DNA of 64,000 nucleotides from Fistulifera solaris. Taxonomy: Eukaryota > Bacillariophyta > Bacillariophyceae > Naviculales > Stauroneidaceae. The DNA lies in assembly GCA_030295235.1 (NCBI GenBank), contig AP026141.1, positions 248,001-312,000 on the forward strand, written 5' to 3'. Shown here one piece after another: positions 63,901 through 64,000 of this stretch. The translations under genes were made by a program, and so were the position numbers. Position 1 is the stretch's first letter, and the number at the start of each line of letters is the position of its first letter. A model generated the notes under the pieces. That model saw nothing but the letters and a program-made list of their open reading frames with translations, was not told the origin of the DNA and searched no databases.

Positions 63901-64000
63901 GCGTTCGTCCCCGAGCGTCATGTAAGCCCACTGACGCATCGACAGAATCGATTTGGTGGCCGCCATACCGTTGTTCGCAATGAGGACTTTGCGAATGACG
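57945..64000 (-). CDS. ACC: multidomain acetyl-CoA carboxylase (5' end outside window)
   Basis: The gene runs off the right edge. The frame is still open there and reads VIRKVLIANNGMAATKSI, so the protein begins beyond the window. Order: biotin carboxylase (SEGGGGKGIRFV ATP loop, HLEVQIVGDQHG, FLELNPRLQVEHPVTEGITG); intron 62030-62099 (GTAAGT...CGCAG); biotinyl carrier with the biotin lysine in VEAMKMIM; central domain; carboxyltransferase (ASKYARENKLPRLYIACNAGARIG, GRGRLGGIPMGAIAVETR, FANWRGFSGGSRDM); end at 57945. It makes malonyl-CoA for fatty acid synthesis. Two slips lie between the central and CT regions, near 60378-60384 and 60330-60337; the 13-residue VEGVTPQQLAANF lies between them in a third frame. 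The plastid or cytosolic form cannot be told without the N-terminus. Confidence 0.93.

Noticed and set aside
1-64000. tRNA, snRNA, rRNA genes or CRISPR arrays
   Set aside because: I looked in the larger gaps for T-loop consensus and regular spacers and found none. A covariance-model search would be decisive.

Overview
The window is nuclear DNA of a diatom, most likely a pennate species of the Phaeodactylum type. The evidence is short GT-AG introns of about 65-105 bp, intergenic gaps of a few hundred bases, proteins with PSD-type Ser/Pro repeats, and several signal peptides that end in A|F or A|W followed by a transit-like stretch, the diatom complex-plastid targeting pattern. I read about 27 protein genes on both strands. 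I found no rRNA, tRNA, CRISPR array, or recognisable transposon or virus copy.

Layout, left to right. 0-4 kb: a Ser/Lys-rich one-pass membrane protein, a 73-codon gene with an ELM2-like motif, and the SMC5/6 subunit NSE3. 4.3-4.9 kb: a repeat-rich divergent promoter. 5-10 kb: LepA/EF4 with an organelle-type presequence, and the ERAD protein HRD3/SEL1L. 10-12.9 kb: mostly empty, with one uncharacterised ORF. 12.9-20 kb: ethanolamine/choline kinase, a DUF1995 protein, a small secreted protein, a PPR protein and an otubain. 20.5-26.2 kb: a secreted membrane protein and a tandem pair of PSD-repeat cell-surface proteins. 26.5-35.8 kb: a CpeT-like protein, a mitochondrial-type membrane protein, TRAPP subunit TRS33, a LYR protein (LYRM7/MZM1), a UBA protein with a possible cysteine-protease signature, a heat-shock-factor protein and a plastid-type MFS carrier. 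36-45.5 kb: a TRF-like Myb protein, an S1-domain protein, a long coiled-coil protein, an uncharacterised protein and a DoxX-like membrane protein. 45.7-55.2 kb: three related secreted LRR proteins with the checkpoint clamp gene HUS1 between the second and third. 55.5-64 kb: GAR1, ALG2 and a multidomain acetyl-CoA carboxylase cut by the window end.

Three patterns run through the window. First, a hairpin-plus-box repeat occurs only in intergenic DNA, in at least seven copies. Second, 10 of the 24 introns I could place start with GTACGT rather than GTAAGT. Third, about 20 single-base reading-frame slips, mostly in homopolymers, break otherwise conserved housekeeping genes. These look like consensus errors of the assembly more than real lesions, so several gene models below are joined across such slips and are marked as such.

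Functional themes are organelle biogenesis (LepA, PPR, DUF1995, CpeT, MFS, DoxX, LYRM7), ubiquitin and ER quality control (HRD3, otubain, UBA protein), genome maintenance (NSE3, HUS1, TRF-like Myb), secretory pathway and lipid (ALG2, TRS33, ETNK, ACC), and a diatom-specific surface proteome (PSD and LRR proteins). As expected for a eukaryote, neighbours do not form operons.
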